Assembly: GCF_038396675.1 (NCBI RefSeq)
Contig: NC_088922.1
Span: 64,471,501-64,535,500 of the forward strand
Length of the DNA: 64,000 bases
Origin: Hydra vulgaris
Lineage: Eukaryota > Cnidaria > Hydrozoa > Anthoathecata > Hydridae
Reading direction: 5' to 3'
A program made the position numbers and the translations under genes. This document shows, one piece after another, positions 33,310-46,454 of the stretch; positions within the stretch are counted from its first letter, which is position 1, and each line of letters begins with the position of its first letter. Below the pieces are notes generated by a model, which saw only the letters and a list, made by a program, of their open reading frames with translations, was not told the origin of the DNA and ran no database searches.

Positions 33310-33950
33310 GAAACTTTTATACATCAAAATATAAACAAGACAATAAATAAATTTTTTTCTAGGTCTTACTCGGCAAAAAACAGACTTTTTTATTAGGCTT
33401 TTTAAGTTTGTTATCAAATTTAAATATTTAATGTTTTTTATCATTAAATTATTTTATATAAGTATATCAATATACCTCAACAAAAAGCAAGCTAGAAAGA
33501 AACTTTTTTTGGAAGTCTACATACTTCAAACACCACCATACTTTCTGAGGATTGTCAAGCAAAATGTCAGGTCAACTGTTCAACTTAAATTTGATCAATC
33601 GATAATCAAATACGTAATCTTGCCTATAACCATGTCAATGAGACAGCAATGAGGCAAGGTTCCACGTGAAGTCCGTCAGAGCTATGGTTAGAGCAAAAGT
33701 TCCTTTTTTCAACCTAGTGGTCAAAAAAGCAGTGACGAACAAAATTGTAACAGATCTAAAAGAAAATGCCGTTGGAGTGGCTTTCACAACTGATTTTAGG
33801 TCATCAAAGTAAGTCATTTGAAAAAAACTATTAATACGTTATAAAACAGGATTTTGGTAACTTTTTCAATATTTTTTTTCATTATATATTTTTTTGTGCG
33901 TCCTCTTAGGAATGAATTTAAACATAAAACTACAATTTTTTTATTTTACA

Positions 33951-34123
33951 GGGCCGTAGGAACAAAAATTATTCTGGGGGGTAGTACTACCCCGAAATAG
34001 TTTTAAGGACCTTTTTTTTTTTAAGTCATTTTTTCAGTCAATTTCTTCAAAATTATTTAGTTGAGAAATTATTAGGGGGGGGGGGGGCAAATGACCCTGG
34101 TGCCACCCGGTTGCTACGGGCCT
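33951..34123. mobile_element. hAT-type MITE
   Basis: Ends CAGGGCCGTAG and, inverted, CAGGCCCGTAGCAACC bound a 173 bp segment with GGGGGG and GTAGTACTACCCC runs. The flanks are T-rich and give no exact 8-base duplication. Lies within an intron of the hAT relic. Confidence 0.5.
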
Positions 34124-35229
34124 GTTTTATTAACTTGAATTATTTTTATTTTAAATAGTAATTAAATTTTTTTAAATTTATTTAGATATGTTTTGATTTA
34201 TTAAACATACAATAGTTTTGATAACTTTGTATATAAAACGAGAAATGACAATATCTTGAAATTCGTGGAGGCCGCGGCATAGTCAGACTGTAGATAAATC
34301 TGGCCTTGTGATTAACATAGTATGACCTGTTAGTAATAAAATTTGATATAAAATAAATTTATTTTCTTGTTTAGAAACTTTAATCCATTCCTTGGATCGA
34401 CATTTTACTATATCTCAAAGAACTAGACCCTAGAGAAGCTGCTGGTTTATTGTGGAAATGCAGAGGGTAAACATACATCTTAAAACATTGCTTAACTTCT
34501 TGACAAGGAAATTAGTGAGATTGGTGACCTTCCTTAAAATGTCCATAAGACCAGCAATAGTGATAATGGTGCTAATATGCTAGCAGACATCCCAAATATA
34601 CTTAATCTTGTGGTGACTGAAGATCCCGGCATCCTCAAAGTAAAGAATGCTGTTAATGCATTTAGGAAATTGTCATACAGAACTCACAAAAGCAGCATTG
34701 ACCAACAGAGAATCAAGAAAGAGTGTGTCAGGATAATCAATGTAAGGATAATTCAAACATTGAAACTGGTAATTCATTTCTTAAAACTTTTAAAACTTTT
34801 CAATATTATGTTTGGATTATACATATATTATATATATATATATTATTATATTATATATCATTTATTTATGCTTGTATTTAGTTATTATATGAAAATTGGA
34901 TGTAACATGCCGGAATAAGACTTTTGTTGTTGGTCCGGAGCTATTTTAAAAAAGTGGCTCTTTTTATGGCAAAGTTGCACTCTTTGAAAACTAAAAAATT
35001 CTATTAAAAAAAAGCGCAGCTAAAAAGGTTAGGGTCTCTAAATGTGCGGAGCTTTGGGCTTTACCCCCATGGCCCCCTTAATCCAGCGCTGATATTATTG
35101 TATATTGTATAGTATAAGACTATTAATTTCACTGTTTTAAAGAAGTTGCGTTTGGTATAACCTAGTTTGACTAGTTTTAAACCATATTTTTCCAGTATTT
35201 CTTTTAGTTGAATTTGTCAAAATCATTGC

Positions 35230-38200
35230 ACTTTTTTTTTTTTTTAATATCTTTGCTTCCAACAAGGCTGCAAACAACCACTAAATAAAGTTGGAAGTTA
35301 CTGGAAACGAAAAGATGAAGATTGTAGAGCAAGATAGCGATTGTCGGACGACTTAAAGAATTGCATATTATATGAATCAGGAAAGCAAGATGAAAGAAGC
35401 GAAGTCCAAAGAACTGATGTTCGAAGAAAAAAACTAGAGGAATAAGAGTTTTTGGAGCACTTAGGAACAGTCACAGAAAAAAGATGAGACTTAATTAAAT
35501 GACGAGTTACACGAGAACGAATTTTAGTAGATGGCACCAGAGACGCTAGCTTTTTAGAGCAGTGCCCATTATAATATTTGTAGAAAAGAGAAAGAGAAGC
35601 AACATTACGATGTGATAGTGGTTAGAGGTTGGCTGCAAAAGCAGGTCCAACTATGTTTAAAATGCGTTTTTGCACTTTGTCTAAAAGAGAAAGGCCATCA
35701 TTTAAAGATCCGCCCCAGATATGGCAACAGTATTCCATACAAGGCCGGAGGTGAGATTTATAGAATAGAATCCAGAGTAAAAAAGTGTCGAGCTCAATAA
35801 AGAGATGCAACTTTAGCAGATGCTAACTTTGCAACTGATTTGATAAATGGGTTTCAAAAAAGATCAAAAGTAAGAGTTAATCCTAGAAGATGGAGGGTAA
35901 ATGACTCATCGAGTACATCACCGTCATAAACATAGGAAGATCTAAATTATTGCGACAACAATTGGCTGAAAAAAGTTGAGTTTTATCTGAATTAAAGTTC
36001 ACTAGCCACTGTGAGCCCCATGCTATAGCAGAAGTGAGATCCTTTTCAAGCTCAAAGGCCCCCTCCAAGCAATCAGAGAGTGTTGCTTTCTTATCACGAC
36101 AAGAATAAATGGTATCATCAGCAAACAATGCCACCTTAGATGTGAGAAAATCTGGAAGATTGTTAATGTATATCAAAAAGAGTATAGGGCCAAGGATAGA
36201 ACTTTGAGGAACCCCTGAAGTAACGGAATAAGAAGAAGAGTGCTGTCCATCGAGGACAATTTTTATACTACGATTGGAAAGGATAGATGCAATAATCTTA
36301 AAGATGTTGCCAGATACACTATGAGAAGAAAGCTTATGGAGAAGACCAGCATGCCAAACTTTATCAAAAGCTTTTGAAATGTCAAGAGTGATGACCTTAA
36401 CCTCTTTACCTTTATCTAATGTACGATAAAACCTATTGGTTATTACTGTTAGCAAATCAGCTGTAGAATGAGAAGATTGAAATCCATATTGATGGTCAGA
36501 AAGTAAGTTATTAAATTCAAGATGAGAGATTAAGTGTTTGCTAATTAAAGATTCAAAAACCTTGCTTATGATAGGAAGACTAATGGGACGGTAGTTATAC
36601 GAATCAGATCGTTCTCCAGAATTTTTGAAAATCGGGATAACAGATGCCGCTTTCCAGCAGGCTGGAAAACAAGACTCTGATAAGCACTTGTTGAATAGTT
36701 TTGAGAGTATAGATGACAGCTCCGGAGAACACTTCTGCAAGACAATAAAAGGTATGTTGTCCGGGCCACAAGCTGTAAAAGAGTCTAGGCAGGAAATCAC
36801 TTTCGATACAGAAGCTAGAGTGATACGAATGTCAAGCAATGGATCAAAATGTTTGTTGGCAATAAATGGTAGAAAGCAACTAGTGGAATCAAGAGATTAT
36901 ATTGATGAAAAGTTTTTAGTAAACAAATCAGCTTTGTCTTTAGGTGAGGTGACAAAGTCTAAACCATACAAGAGAGGTGGAATTACAGATTTTCCCTTAT
37001 TATTAATACTATTAAAGATTCTCCAGAATTCACGAGAGCCTAATTTTCAAGATGAGATACGAGATTTCATGACCTGAGAATAGCGGGCTTTGGCGTTAGA
37101 CAAAACTTTTTTAAAATGGTTTCTGGCAGTAATAAACAGACGTCTGTTTTCTGGAGAATTGTTTTGCTGATAGATATGGAGATAACGGTTTCAATTGGCA
37201 ATCACAGCAGCACAATGTGAGGAAAACCATGGAGGAGAGTGAGGCTTGATCTGGAATCGTCGAGAGGAAATAAAAGATTCCATGCCAGCCTGTTAAGTAA
37301 GAAGTTATGTAATAAGCACATTTGTTGATAGGAAGACGAAAGATTTCTACCCAAGGGCCATCACGAAGAAAATCACGGATAGAGTCTCAGTCAGCTTTAA
37401 GGTAGTTGTAAGAGGTACGATAATAGGGGGATTCAGGTGATGAAGAAGAATGAGATAATAGTTTTAGAGAGAGATTAAGCTGTGATCAGAAGCATCTAAG
37501 GGTGAATGTGGAGAAACTGAGCACTGACTAGGATCAAAAACAAGACATAAGTCGAGTAGAGAAGGTAAATGATTCGGTTTGTCTGGAAAGCGAGTTGGAA
37601 AGTTGACTATTTGAGTTAGGGATTGAGAAAGGCAAAAGTTGTAGGCAGAGTCACTGACACTAGAGCCAAGCCATTCAGAGTGGTGAGCATTAACGTCACC
37701 AACAACCACAATATTGGCAGATAGATAAAGAGAGAGGGCTTGGTCAATTTGATCAGAAATAATATCGAGAAGAGTGCAGAAATAATATCGAGAAGAGTGC
37801 AGAGATGAAGGAGAGCTATATAAAACAAAGAGAAAGGCAGTAGAGTAAAGCGGTGCTAAACGAAACCACATAAAAAAATAGTCTGCGGATTCAAACCTAG
37901 TTTCACGACAAATGGGTGAATTCTTACGAATGTAAATGCCCAGGCCAAACATTTGACTATTGGAGTCTTTATTAATTAGAGGAAGATAACCATCAACACT
38001 AAGATTGCAAGATGAGACAGCTGAACTCAAATTAGTCTCACAAAGAGCAAGTAGGTCTGGTGAACTTTGCAAGAGATAAGACTCAACAGAAGAGAAGTTA
38101 CTTCGAAGACCACGAATATTAGTGAATGATAGGTTTAGAGAACTTGGTGATGATGATGGTTTTTTGTGTGATATAGTTTTTGGTACTTTATTCATTTTAA

Positions 38201-38935
38201 AATTAGATTGAAGAACTTGACTTAAAGCATAGATAGTACTCAGAACACTGTTTAATAGCCCAAGCAATTGCCTCATTACAATTAATAAACCCTAAGCCGT
38301 AACAAAGGGCTTCAAATGTGGCCTCCGCAATGCACACCAAAAGTACAAACAGGGACACCATCCATACGCAACATGGCATTGTTAATACTTTGATATTTTT
38401 TAGCTGCTGATGGAATTAATCTCTCTGAGAGCTAACACAGAGTTCGGGAAACCTGACTATCAGCCGGCCTCAGAACCATAAAACTGAGTTTTAGAGCTGT
38501 ACCCTCATTAGGAGATAATAGAATGAGTTGCCTAGTCATAAAAACAAAGACACAAGCAAAACTTATGCATTGAGTCAAGAAGATCCAGCATTCAACATCC
38601 TAAACTGGAAACAATGTATTATAAATACATCTGCGCCAGCCTAATAGATGAAGAAGGGGTGCGAGGCTGGTCCACAGATAGAATCTGTTTACCCCTCAAG
38701 TCTTTGCTTAGGAGGCTTTCTATAAGACAGCCGGATACATTTAATATTTGCCCAAGATGAGTATTTTTATCGAGACACCATCTCCAGCCTTTACTCAACC
38801 AAAGGACCCCAGGCAGGGGGTGTTTTAAGTCGGAGTTAGCATCTCCTAGCCTTTACCTAAAAAAGCGTATCCTACAAGGGAGCAGGACATGAAGCTGATT
38901 GTACTGAGTTACATGTTACCAGTAGCATAACATAA
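35230..38935 (-). mobile_element. jockey-like non-LTR retrotransposon with poly-A tail
   Basis: The 3' end is at the left: on the minus strand GCAGCCTTGTTGGAAGCAAA is followed by an A-run of about 15 (T-run at 35230-35245 on the plus strand). Endonuclease and RT coding lie in the order expected for the minus strand. The 5' side (38280-38930) has no clear ORF1. Two partial copies are at 56056-56553 (+) and 57080-58170 (-). No target duplication was identified. It has inserted in an intron of a hAT relic. Confidence 0.75.
35600..38276 (-). pseudogene. jockey-like endonuclease-reverse transcriptase, broken
   Basis: Endonuclease frame 38276-37464: SFTNIRGLRSNFSSVESYLL, LLALCETNLSS, VVVGDVNAHHSEWLG and LDASDHSLISL (the last two contain the N/H and SDH catalytic blocks). 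The middle (37460-36840) is shifted and has stops. RT frame 36839-35883: DNIPFIVLQKC, FKNSGERSDSYNYRPISLPI, VITLDISKAFDKVWHAGLL, SGVPQSSILGPILFLIYINN and VALFADDTIYSC with the FADD box intact. The tail 35810-35622 has LRPCMEYCCHIWGG. Damage in the linker makes it non-functional as it stands. Confidence 0.8.
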
Positions 38936-38937
38936 GT

Positions 38938-39022
38938 AGGATAACCTGACCTGACATTAAGGATAACCTGATGAAACCGCTGGTTTCGTCAGGTTATCCG
39001 TAATGTCAGGTCAGGTTATCCT
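38938..39022. repeat. short-spacer inverted repeat
   Basis: Arms AGGATAACCTGACCTGACAT and on, pairing over about 40 bases with two single mismatches; GGATAACCTGA occurs twice per arm. Located at the 5' edge of the jockey-like retroelement. Confidence 0.92.
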
Positions 39023-40919
39023 GCTTGATGATGGTGGAATCCATTCTAAAGTTAAGGCCAACTGCAAGGGAACTGATTCCCAGATAAGAGAAAAAATCCC
39101 TAGATCAGAGATTTAAACAGGTGAATGAGTCTGATTTTTTTCCGAGTTATTAAAATTCGTCATTACCGATAATTTCGAACATTGAAAATGTTTCTTAAAT
39201 TAGTTTTTCTTTGAGTATTTAGTTATTGAGGTTTAGATCCTATCTCAGAGATAAAGAGGACTTTTTGGGTTTGGTAGGCATTAAAACTGGACTTCACATT
39301 GAAATTGAGAGCCTTTTTTTAGTCCCAAAGCGCCTCAAAATTTAAATATTGCCTACACAATTTTTAGGAGGAATAGGGGCCTGGTTAATAATTGTCAATA
39401 ACTGTAATAATTTTCTATTTTCAGATTTTTGCCATCATTGACTCACCAAGATTGAAGAGATGTCTTTATTCTTTTCTTCTGACCAAAAACCAACCATCTG
39501 CTATGTGGTATCAAAAATTTATTTTATCAATGATTATCTAAATTCTTAACTCAATAAACCAACAATCAACGAGGAGACCAAAGTATTCTGCAAAATCCCA
39601 CAGTCAAAGTTGGATAAGAGATTCTCTGTGTGTGGGACCAAACACAAGCTCGATACTTACGGAGCCATGCTCCACTAATTTTACAAAGGATTCACACTTG
39701 TGCAACATAAAATTTTAAATTACAGGAAAATTATTGAGTCGATGATCAAGGAGAATGAAGTTGAGCTAGTACATGACTTGAATCACGGAGTTTGAGGAAG
39801 TAGACGAGGAAGACTATAGCCTTAAAGAAAAGATTAGTTAGTCAAATTTAAAATTCGAATATTTTAAGTTAAAAATTCTTTTTTTAATTTTTTTTGTTTT
39901 CAGAGCTAAGATGAGGTCTTCTTAGCCGGTCACTGGTCAAGCTCACCCGGTCACTGTTAGAGACAGCCATTAGCCCCATGCAGTTAAAAAAGAACAGTTA
40001 CCGCAACTTAACAGATCCTCCTCTAACCGATGTTGATGTACTACAAGGGTGGAGAAATCATCATTGGGAGTATCCTCTTATTGCCAAGTGTACCAGAAAA
40101 TACCTTTGTATTCAGGTAAAATAAAAACTATTTTGAAGATATATTTTTTATAAATAAAACAAGTTTTACTTTGAAATACTTTGATTTTTTAAAACCGTAT
40201 TTTTAAACTTTGGTTAATCAAATTTAAATTTGAACTTTAGCCGTTCGAAAATTTTTCCCAGTCCATTTTTATTTAATTTGTTTGAACATTTGAGAAAATA
40301 TTAAATTTGTTTCATTTTTCAGACATCGTCTGCTAGTCTGAGCGAGTGTTCTCATATGGAAGTGCAATTATAACCTACAGAAGGACAAAGCTTGATATAG
40401 AAAATGTCCAAATGCTAGTATACTATAAAGACAACTTGCTAAAGGTTAAAATTTCCGCAATGTTTTACGAGGGTGAAGCAAAGAGGAATGCTAAGGAACT
40501 TCTTTAGGATAAAACAACTGATGTCTTGGTTGTAGAATAAGTCAAAATTCATTTTGGTGAGGTAGCGGGTAAAGGAAATAAAAGAAAGTTGGTTGTCAGT
40601 CCTCAAAGTCTATCCAACCTTCAAACTACAGTATTTTCAAGCATATGAGCCGGAACCTCTTTAAGCAACAGAGATAGAAATTCATCAACTATTATTATAC
40701 AATGCGCTGACAGTGATTGGTTTTATATAAAAAATGTGGAAAATTTTCCATTTTTGTTCCTTTTGTCAAATTTATATGTAAAAATATTGTTTAAAATCAG
40801 AAATAACTTTTTTAACTTGTTTAAACCGTCCATCGACGTTTTTTTCAATCTATTCCCATATAAGTTTTATTTTCTCACTCGTTATTTCATAAATCTTCGA
40901 TCTCAAAGTTGTATTGTTT

Positions 40920-43200
40920 AAAGATATAAATGCTTGCAATTCACTTAGAAAGAATGACGACCATTAAAAAATAATGATTTAAAGCCCTTAGATTATATTT
41001 GCGCTTGCAAATATATTAAAAATTAAACAAATTAAAAAACTTTTTTCCAGTCTTTGAAACCTATTCTACATCCCCCCCCCCCGTTCTGTATTTCGATTTT
41101 AAAGGTTTGTAAATTCGTCTCATCTTTTTCCGTATTAACCTAAAAAAAAAAAAAATTTAAATTTTTTATGAGTGAATCTTCAGATTCGGTGCGCATATGC
41201 TGAATCGCACTTATGCCTGTTTTTAAAACTGTTTTGCAGATATGCAAGTTCACACTTATGTCAGTCTTTGCAAACTCGACTCACTTATGTCATTTCACAC
41301 TGATGCCAATTTGCACTTATGTCTGTTTTTGCAATTGATTTCCACTTAGGCCAAAGTTAACAAACTACTTAAAGGCACTTATACCAGTTTGCATTTATGC
41401 CACTTTACACTTATACAGTGTTTGCAAGTGCTTTACTCTTACGTAGATTCGTCAGTTCGCAGTTACAACATTCGCCTTTATGTAGATTTGCAAGTATAAA
41501 ATTTGCACTTGTTCAGTCGCCTCTTCTGTTAGACCTTCCCACCCCCACTCTTTGCAAGTCATAAAATCCACCCTTAACCTATACTGGGTAGTTTACCTAA
41601 AAAAAAAAATTTCGAGTATTTTCGTTAATAATTTGAAAAAATTTGAAAAAACCAAATTAAAATTTGAAAAAATGTGAGTAATTTGAATTTAAATTTGAAT
41701 TTGAAAAAGTTTGATTACTTTGAGTTTGATTACACAAATTCGATATTGGGACAAATTTGAATGAATTCAACCGAGCTTAATAAATAAAGCTCTCACGTGA
41801 TGCTTTCGACTTCAAGTTCGAATAACTTGACGACTAACGTCGATAGTCCTTACAAGGAAATGTTTCTCTCTTCAAGCATTCCGTTTACAACTTTACAACT
41901 TCCTTATATACAATTTCACAATATCATATGTATTTGAACTAAAGTTTTAATATAGAATCTTTGAAAAGTATTGGAACGCGAGTAACTAAACTGATTTTTG
42001 TTACGTAACATCTATGGTGTTTTAAAACAAATCTTTTGTGGGATAAGTACAAATGATCGTAAATTAATACATTTTGTATAATTATTCCTTAGTGATTAAT
42101 AAAGACACTGTACAAACTCCACTGACAAACAATAATTATAATATGTAAAAATGTTGTTCAACATTTGCGCAAATTTGTTTACTTGAACTTCCAATGTTGT
42201 ACGGGGGATCTAAAAATTGTTCTACGAGGTTGTCCATAAGTTCTGTCACTCAACTTTCGGTAGTTTTTGATACTCCCCCTCCCCCTTCCCTTCTTGTCAT
42301 AACTTTGTAACTCTTTAGTAACAAGTCCCGTATGAGTCTTCGCTAAACACCGCCTCACCCCCCCTTCCTCCTCCATAGCGTGTCGTAGTTTATGGACGTT
42401 CATAACTTTTATGTTATTGAGTTATGGAGTTCATAGCTTATGGAGTTATGGAGTTATGGATTTCATAACTTTTGGTATTTAGCGTTTTTAAATCAAATAT
42501 TATCACTGGTTAAGACCCCCGTTTCTCTTTTTAAAATTATATTATCAATTAAAAGGTCCGGCTTGATATGGGGATATTTCTATCTTTTTGTAAATGGAAA
42601 GATGAGTGCTCATTAGGTTTTTTATATATTTAAAATTTTGAATTGGTTTAAACTAATTCAAAGAAACTTCTTTAATTTCCTTTATCTTATTTGTAATAAA
42701 CATATTAAAAGTTTATTAGATTAAAGTAAATTTGTGTCATCTGCTAAATTTATTGTAGTTAAGATGATTTATGAAGTTCCTTTATTAGTGTACCAATTTT
42801 ATAAATCGGTATTCTAATAAATTGTCTAGTTTAACAATTGACGTAGTTTATTGAGACTGACTTGTCTGAATTTTGACGTATTTTATGCCATTTTTTTACA
42901 ATTACCCTTTAAATTCATTTTTTTTTAGAGGCTGACACCACGTGATTTGCTAATTGGAATCAAATAAATGCACCATTATGCACTTCATAAAAACCAAAAA
43001 TCTTCGTCTAAAAAAAAAAGTAGATTAAGCGATCTTATTACAATCTCGTCTATCAACACTTTTATCCCATAACCTGAAACGCAAACAGATACGGCTGTAT
43101 ACAAATATTTTCTAAAAATAGTGCATTTAAAAAAATTATAAATGGCATAAGGCTATCGTTAATCTCTATGCATTTTTAAATCTAGTTAATACTGCTTACT
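40920..43200. other. intergenic region upstream of the SYAP1-like gene
   Basis: No gene recognised. About 41190-41520 is a degenerate tandem region built on CACTTATGCC and TTTGCA words; 42405-42470 repeats GAGTTATGGAGTTATGGA words. The open frame 42179-42403 (minus) is not recognisable. Any SYAP1 promoter would be here, but no clear element can be pointed to. Confidence 0.45.
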
Positions 43201-43216
43201 ACAATATGACATAATT

Positions 43217-43367
43217 ATGTGGAAGTGGCTAGGAGTTCATGATGGCAGTAATAATGATGAAAAAGAGAATACCAGTTCTGTGGATCAAATAGAATCAGAG
43301 GAACCTAGAAATGAAACTGAAAAAAAGAAAGAAAATAAAATAAAAGACGTTGCATCAAATTTTGGAA
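43217..43367 (+). CDS. SYAP1: SYAP1-like protein, exon 1
   Basis: Starts MWKWLGVHDGSNNDEKENTS, then a polar, acidic stretch, and ends KIKDVASNFG plus one base at the donor A/GTATGC (phase 1). Synapse-associated protein 1 (a BSD-domain protein) has the same plan: a short N-terminal motif with W-L-G, an acidic low-complexity segment, then A-K-D-F-G-N-Y-L-F-x-F-A-x-A-A. The next exon, 12.2 kb away, restores this motif exactly in phase. The BSD domain itself is not in the window. Role in cnidarians unknown; vertebrate and fly homologues are linked to Akt signalling and synaptic function. Confidence 0.72.
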
Positions 43368-45059
43368 GTATGCTTTTATATATTCATTAAGTATGCTTTT
43401 ATGTGTGTTAATATAGTAGATACTGTTTATATATAATGGTAATATATAATAATAGTTAACATTATTTTGTGTGTGTCAAAACTCATAAGTCTTTTATTCA
43501 AAGTTTATACTTGGCAAACATTCTAGTGTCTTGTATGAGATCTTTTACCTCATTTTTTCTTTAGTTAAATCTATTTCTGGTTGACTGGTAGTTTTTAGCA
43601 AGGCATATAAACATTTTGGTAGTACCCAAATTGTTAAAATTATTTTTCTTTTTAAAAATAATATCATTATTTCCTTACTATTTGAGCAGGATTTGCTTCC
43701 TCTTTGCTCTAATGCTTTTTAAAATCAAATTATTTGAGAAAAACAATAAATGTTATTCTCAAAATTGCATTTAAATAGTTGTTTTTAATTTTTCAGCTTT
43801 AAATGTCTTTAAAGTATAAATTTTATATCTGATTGCAAATTTTAAGAGAGTTTTCATTTTTTTTAATAGTCAGGGAGAATTAGAAACATATATTTCTTAG
43901 AGTTTAACTAAACAAATAAATAGAATATTTAGCAAGTAGCCTAATTAAGAATTATCAAAAGAATTTTTGGATGTAACAAAATATAATAGGTATTTGTAAA
44001 AATTTCTTGAACCTTGACCCAACAGTTGTTTTAACATTTTTACTAAAATAAATATGATCTATAAATATTATTTTCAAGTTTAATAAAATAATAAAAATAA
44101 GTCCTTTATAAATTTAGCGTCTTTTTATTTAGGTATGTGAATTAAAACTTTTAGATTGATCAAAATCTAGGTTGTTATATATCATTAGAAAGAGCATAAA
44201 TTCAATATTTCAAAATTGAAAAAATTATAAAAATCAAACTATTCTAAAAAAAGTTATGACGTTTTAAGTACCCATTTTTGATACTTTGTATCAAAAGATA
44301 GATATAACAATGGGCTAGAAATTTGCAATAATCTCTACCCACCAGGCATATCAAGGGGGCTAGAGGGGGTGCTAAACTACAATCTTAACCACAAAAATTG
44401 CATATTTTTTTCTATAGAAGAGCGCTTTTTTTTTTTTTTGACAAATTAGTAATTTTTATATAGAAACAGCTATTGTAATTTTCTTTCAGACCACTGCCAA
44501 TTAAAAGGTGGCTTTTTATGGTATAGTGGATATGGAGGTGGTAGTTTAACACACCCTATTATCAAAAATATTTCATTGTATTTAAGAAAATAAATCTACC
44601 ATAAAAAATAAAAATTATATTGACTACTTTACAATGTATACTAAAAGCACACAGTCAACTTGAAAAGGGGAGAAAAGGGTGTGTTCTCTCCTCTCCCCCT
44701 CCCTCCCAACCTTAAAAAAAATTAAGTTTATAACTAGATTTAAAAAAAGATTTAAAATGATATTATATTTAAAATGATCGATTTTAATTTAACAACACTT
44801 TTTACAACTTTACAAGATGCATCATAGTCATCCATTTTTCAGAGGAATGAGCTTGTGACCCCCTCCAACCTGAAATTTTTTTTTTTAACTTTTTTTAAAA
44901 TAACATTTTAATCAATTTGTGTCTTGGCTTTTATTTAATGATTAAGATATAAAAATCTATTAATAAAACTATATAATAATCATTATTAATGATAGACACG
45001 ACATGAAGATAAGCCAGAGCTATCTGTCTATCAAAAAAATTGTTTCAATACTTCTTGTG

Positions 45060-45402
45060 CCTTATTGCAAGTCTCACAACTTACAGTACTTTTTTCTGCA
45101 AGTTTCACCAGTACTTTTTTTGCAAGCCCTAACCTTTGCAGTACCTTAGTTTGCAAGTTCCACCTCTTGCTATACCTTTTTGCAAGTCCCACTGCATGCA
45201 GTACCTTTCTTTGCAAGTTCCACCACTTGCTGTACCTTTTTGCAAGATTCACTGCACGCGGTACCTTCTTTGCAAGTTCCACTACTTGCTGTACCGTTTT
45301 GCAAGTCCCACTGCTTACGGTACCTTTCTTTGCAAGTTCAACTACTTGTTGTACCTTTGTTGCAAGTCCCACTGCCTATGGTACCTTTTTTTTACAAGTT
45401 AT
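45060..45402. repeat. minisatellite, about 30 bp unit in a 60 bp higher-order dimer
   Basis: About 11 units alternate between TTGCAAGTTCCACCACTTGC-type and TTGCAAGTCCCACTGCATGC-type, each followed by a GTACCTTT(C/T) linker. Because 60 is a multiple of 3, several frames stay open on both strands; these frames are not genes. Confidence 0.92.
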
Positions 45403-46180
45403 AACACGTAACATAATAGAGGTGATATCATATTGTAAATTCTCTTATTTTAAAAAGTGTCATATACTTTAAACCCCTCTAAACATTAGCATATCAAAGC
45501 AGAATACATATCAAAGCAGAATAAAAATGTAAAACACATTCACGAATTAACAGTTATATCATTTAATAGTATATTTTAAGAAAATTCTGGTTAGTTGTTT
45601 TCTGTAAAAAATTAATGGAAATTTGTTTTCAATATCCAGTATTGCAATATATTACTAATTTTTATGTATATTGTTGATTATATTAATAATATATTTAAAA
45701 AAGTAAAATAATAATGAAAACTAAAAAAGATTACTGACCCATTCCCATTCTACTGCCATCTGCATCTAAACAAAGTTAATAAAGATTAAGTTTTTTAAAA
45801 CTATGACATATAGCAAGTCACTAGTTTAACATATATCTTGGCTGTTTATATCTTTTATAAAGAGTTAATAAAAAGTAAAGAATATCTAATTAATAAAGTA
45901 ACTAATTGTTCTAGCACTCTTTTTAACATTTAAAAGTTGTTTAAAAAATGTAAATATAATTAGTATTGTTTTTATTATTTAGTATATTAATAATATAACT
46001 ATTTAGAGTAATATTAAGAAATACTTATTTTAATGTGTACCACTTAAGCATTACAATTAATAATGCGTAGGGGATATATTATATTAAAATACAAGCTAAA
46101 AGTTTCAAATCCTTACTGTAACCAACAACAAAACTTTCAATTTTTTCATTTGTGGAACTCATTTTATCTAAATCGTATGC

Positions 46181-46454
<274 letters not shown>

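Larger units (their letters stand above)
33640..40540 (+). pseudogene. intron-containing hAT transposase relic, split by a retrotransposon
   Basis: Exon-like pieces in + order: 33650-33808 (KKAVTNKIVTDL, VGVAFTTDFRSS, then /GTAAGT), about 34375-34760 (LDRHFTISQRT; TSNSDNGANMLADIPNILNL; NAFRKLSYRTHKSSIDQQRI), about 39430-39670 (PTICYVVSKIYFINDYLNS; LDKRFSVCGTKHKLDTYGAM), 40010-40115 (LTDPPLTDVDVLQGWRNHH, WEYPLIAKCTRKYLCIQ/GTAAAA) and 40323-40450 (TSSASLSE, VFSYGSAIITYRRTKLDIEN). These are the hAT RNase H region with its second Asp block (SDNGANM) and the C-terminal dimerisation domain, where a 1-base shift interrupts the catalytic-Glu segment. Several stops and shifts; dead. The retrotransposon at 35.2-38.9 kb separates the halves. 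Confidence 0.65.

Noticed and set aside
36625-37077. 150-residue plus-strand frame
   Set aside because: Antisense shadow of the retroelement RT and linker region on the minus strand.
45031-45472. Overlapping frames of 74-135 residues with cysteine-rich repeats
   Set aside because: They arise from the 60-bp minisatellite period (a multiple of 3); frames on both strands are open at once.
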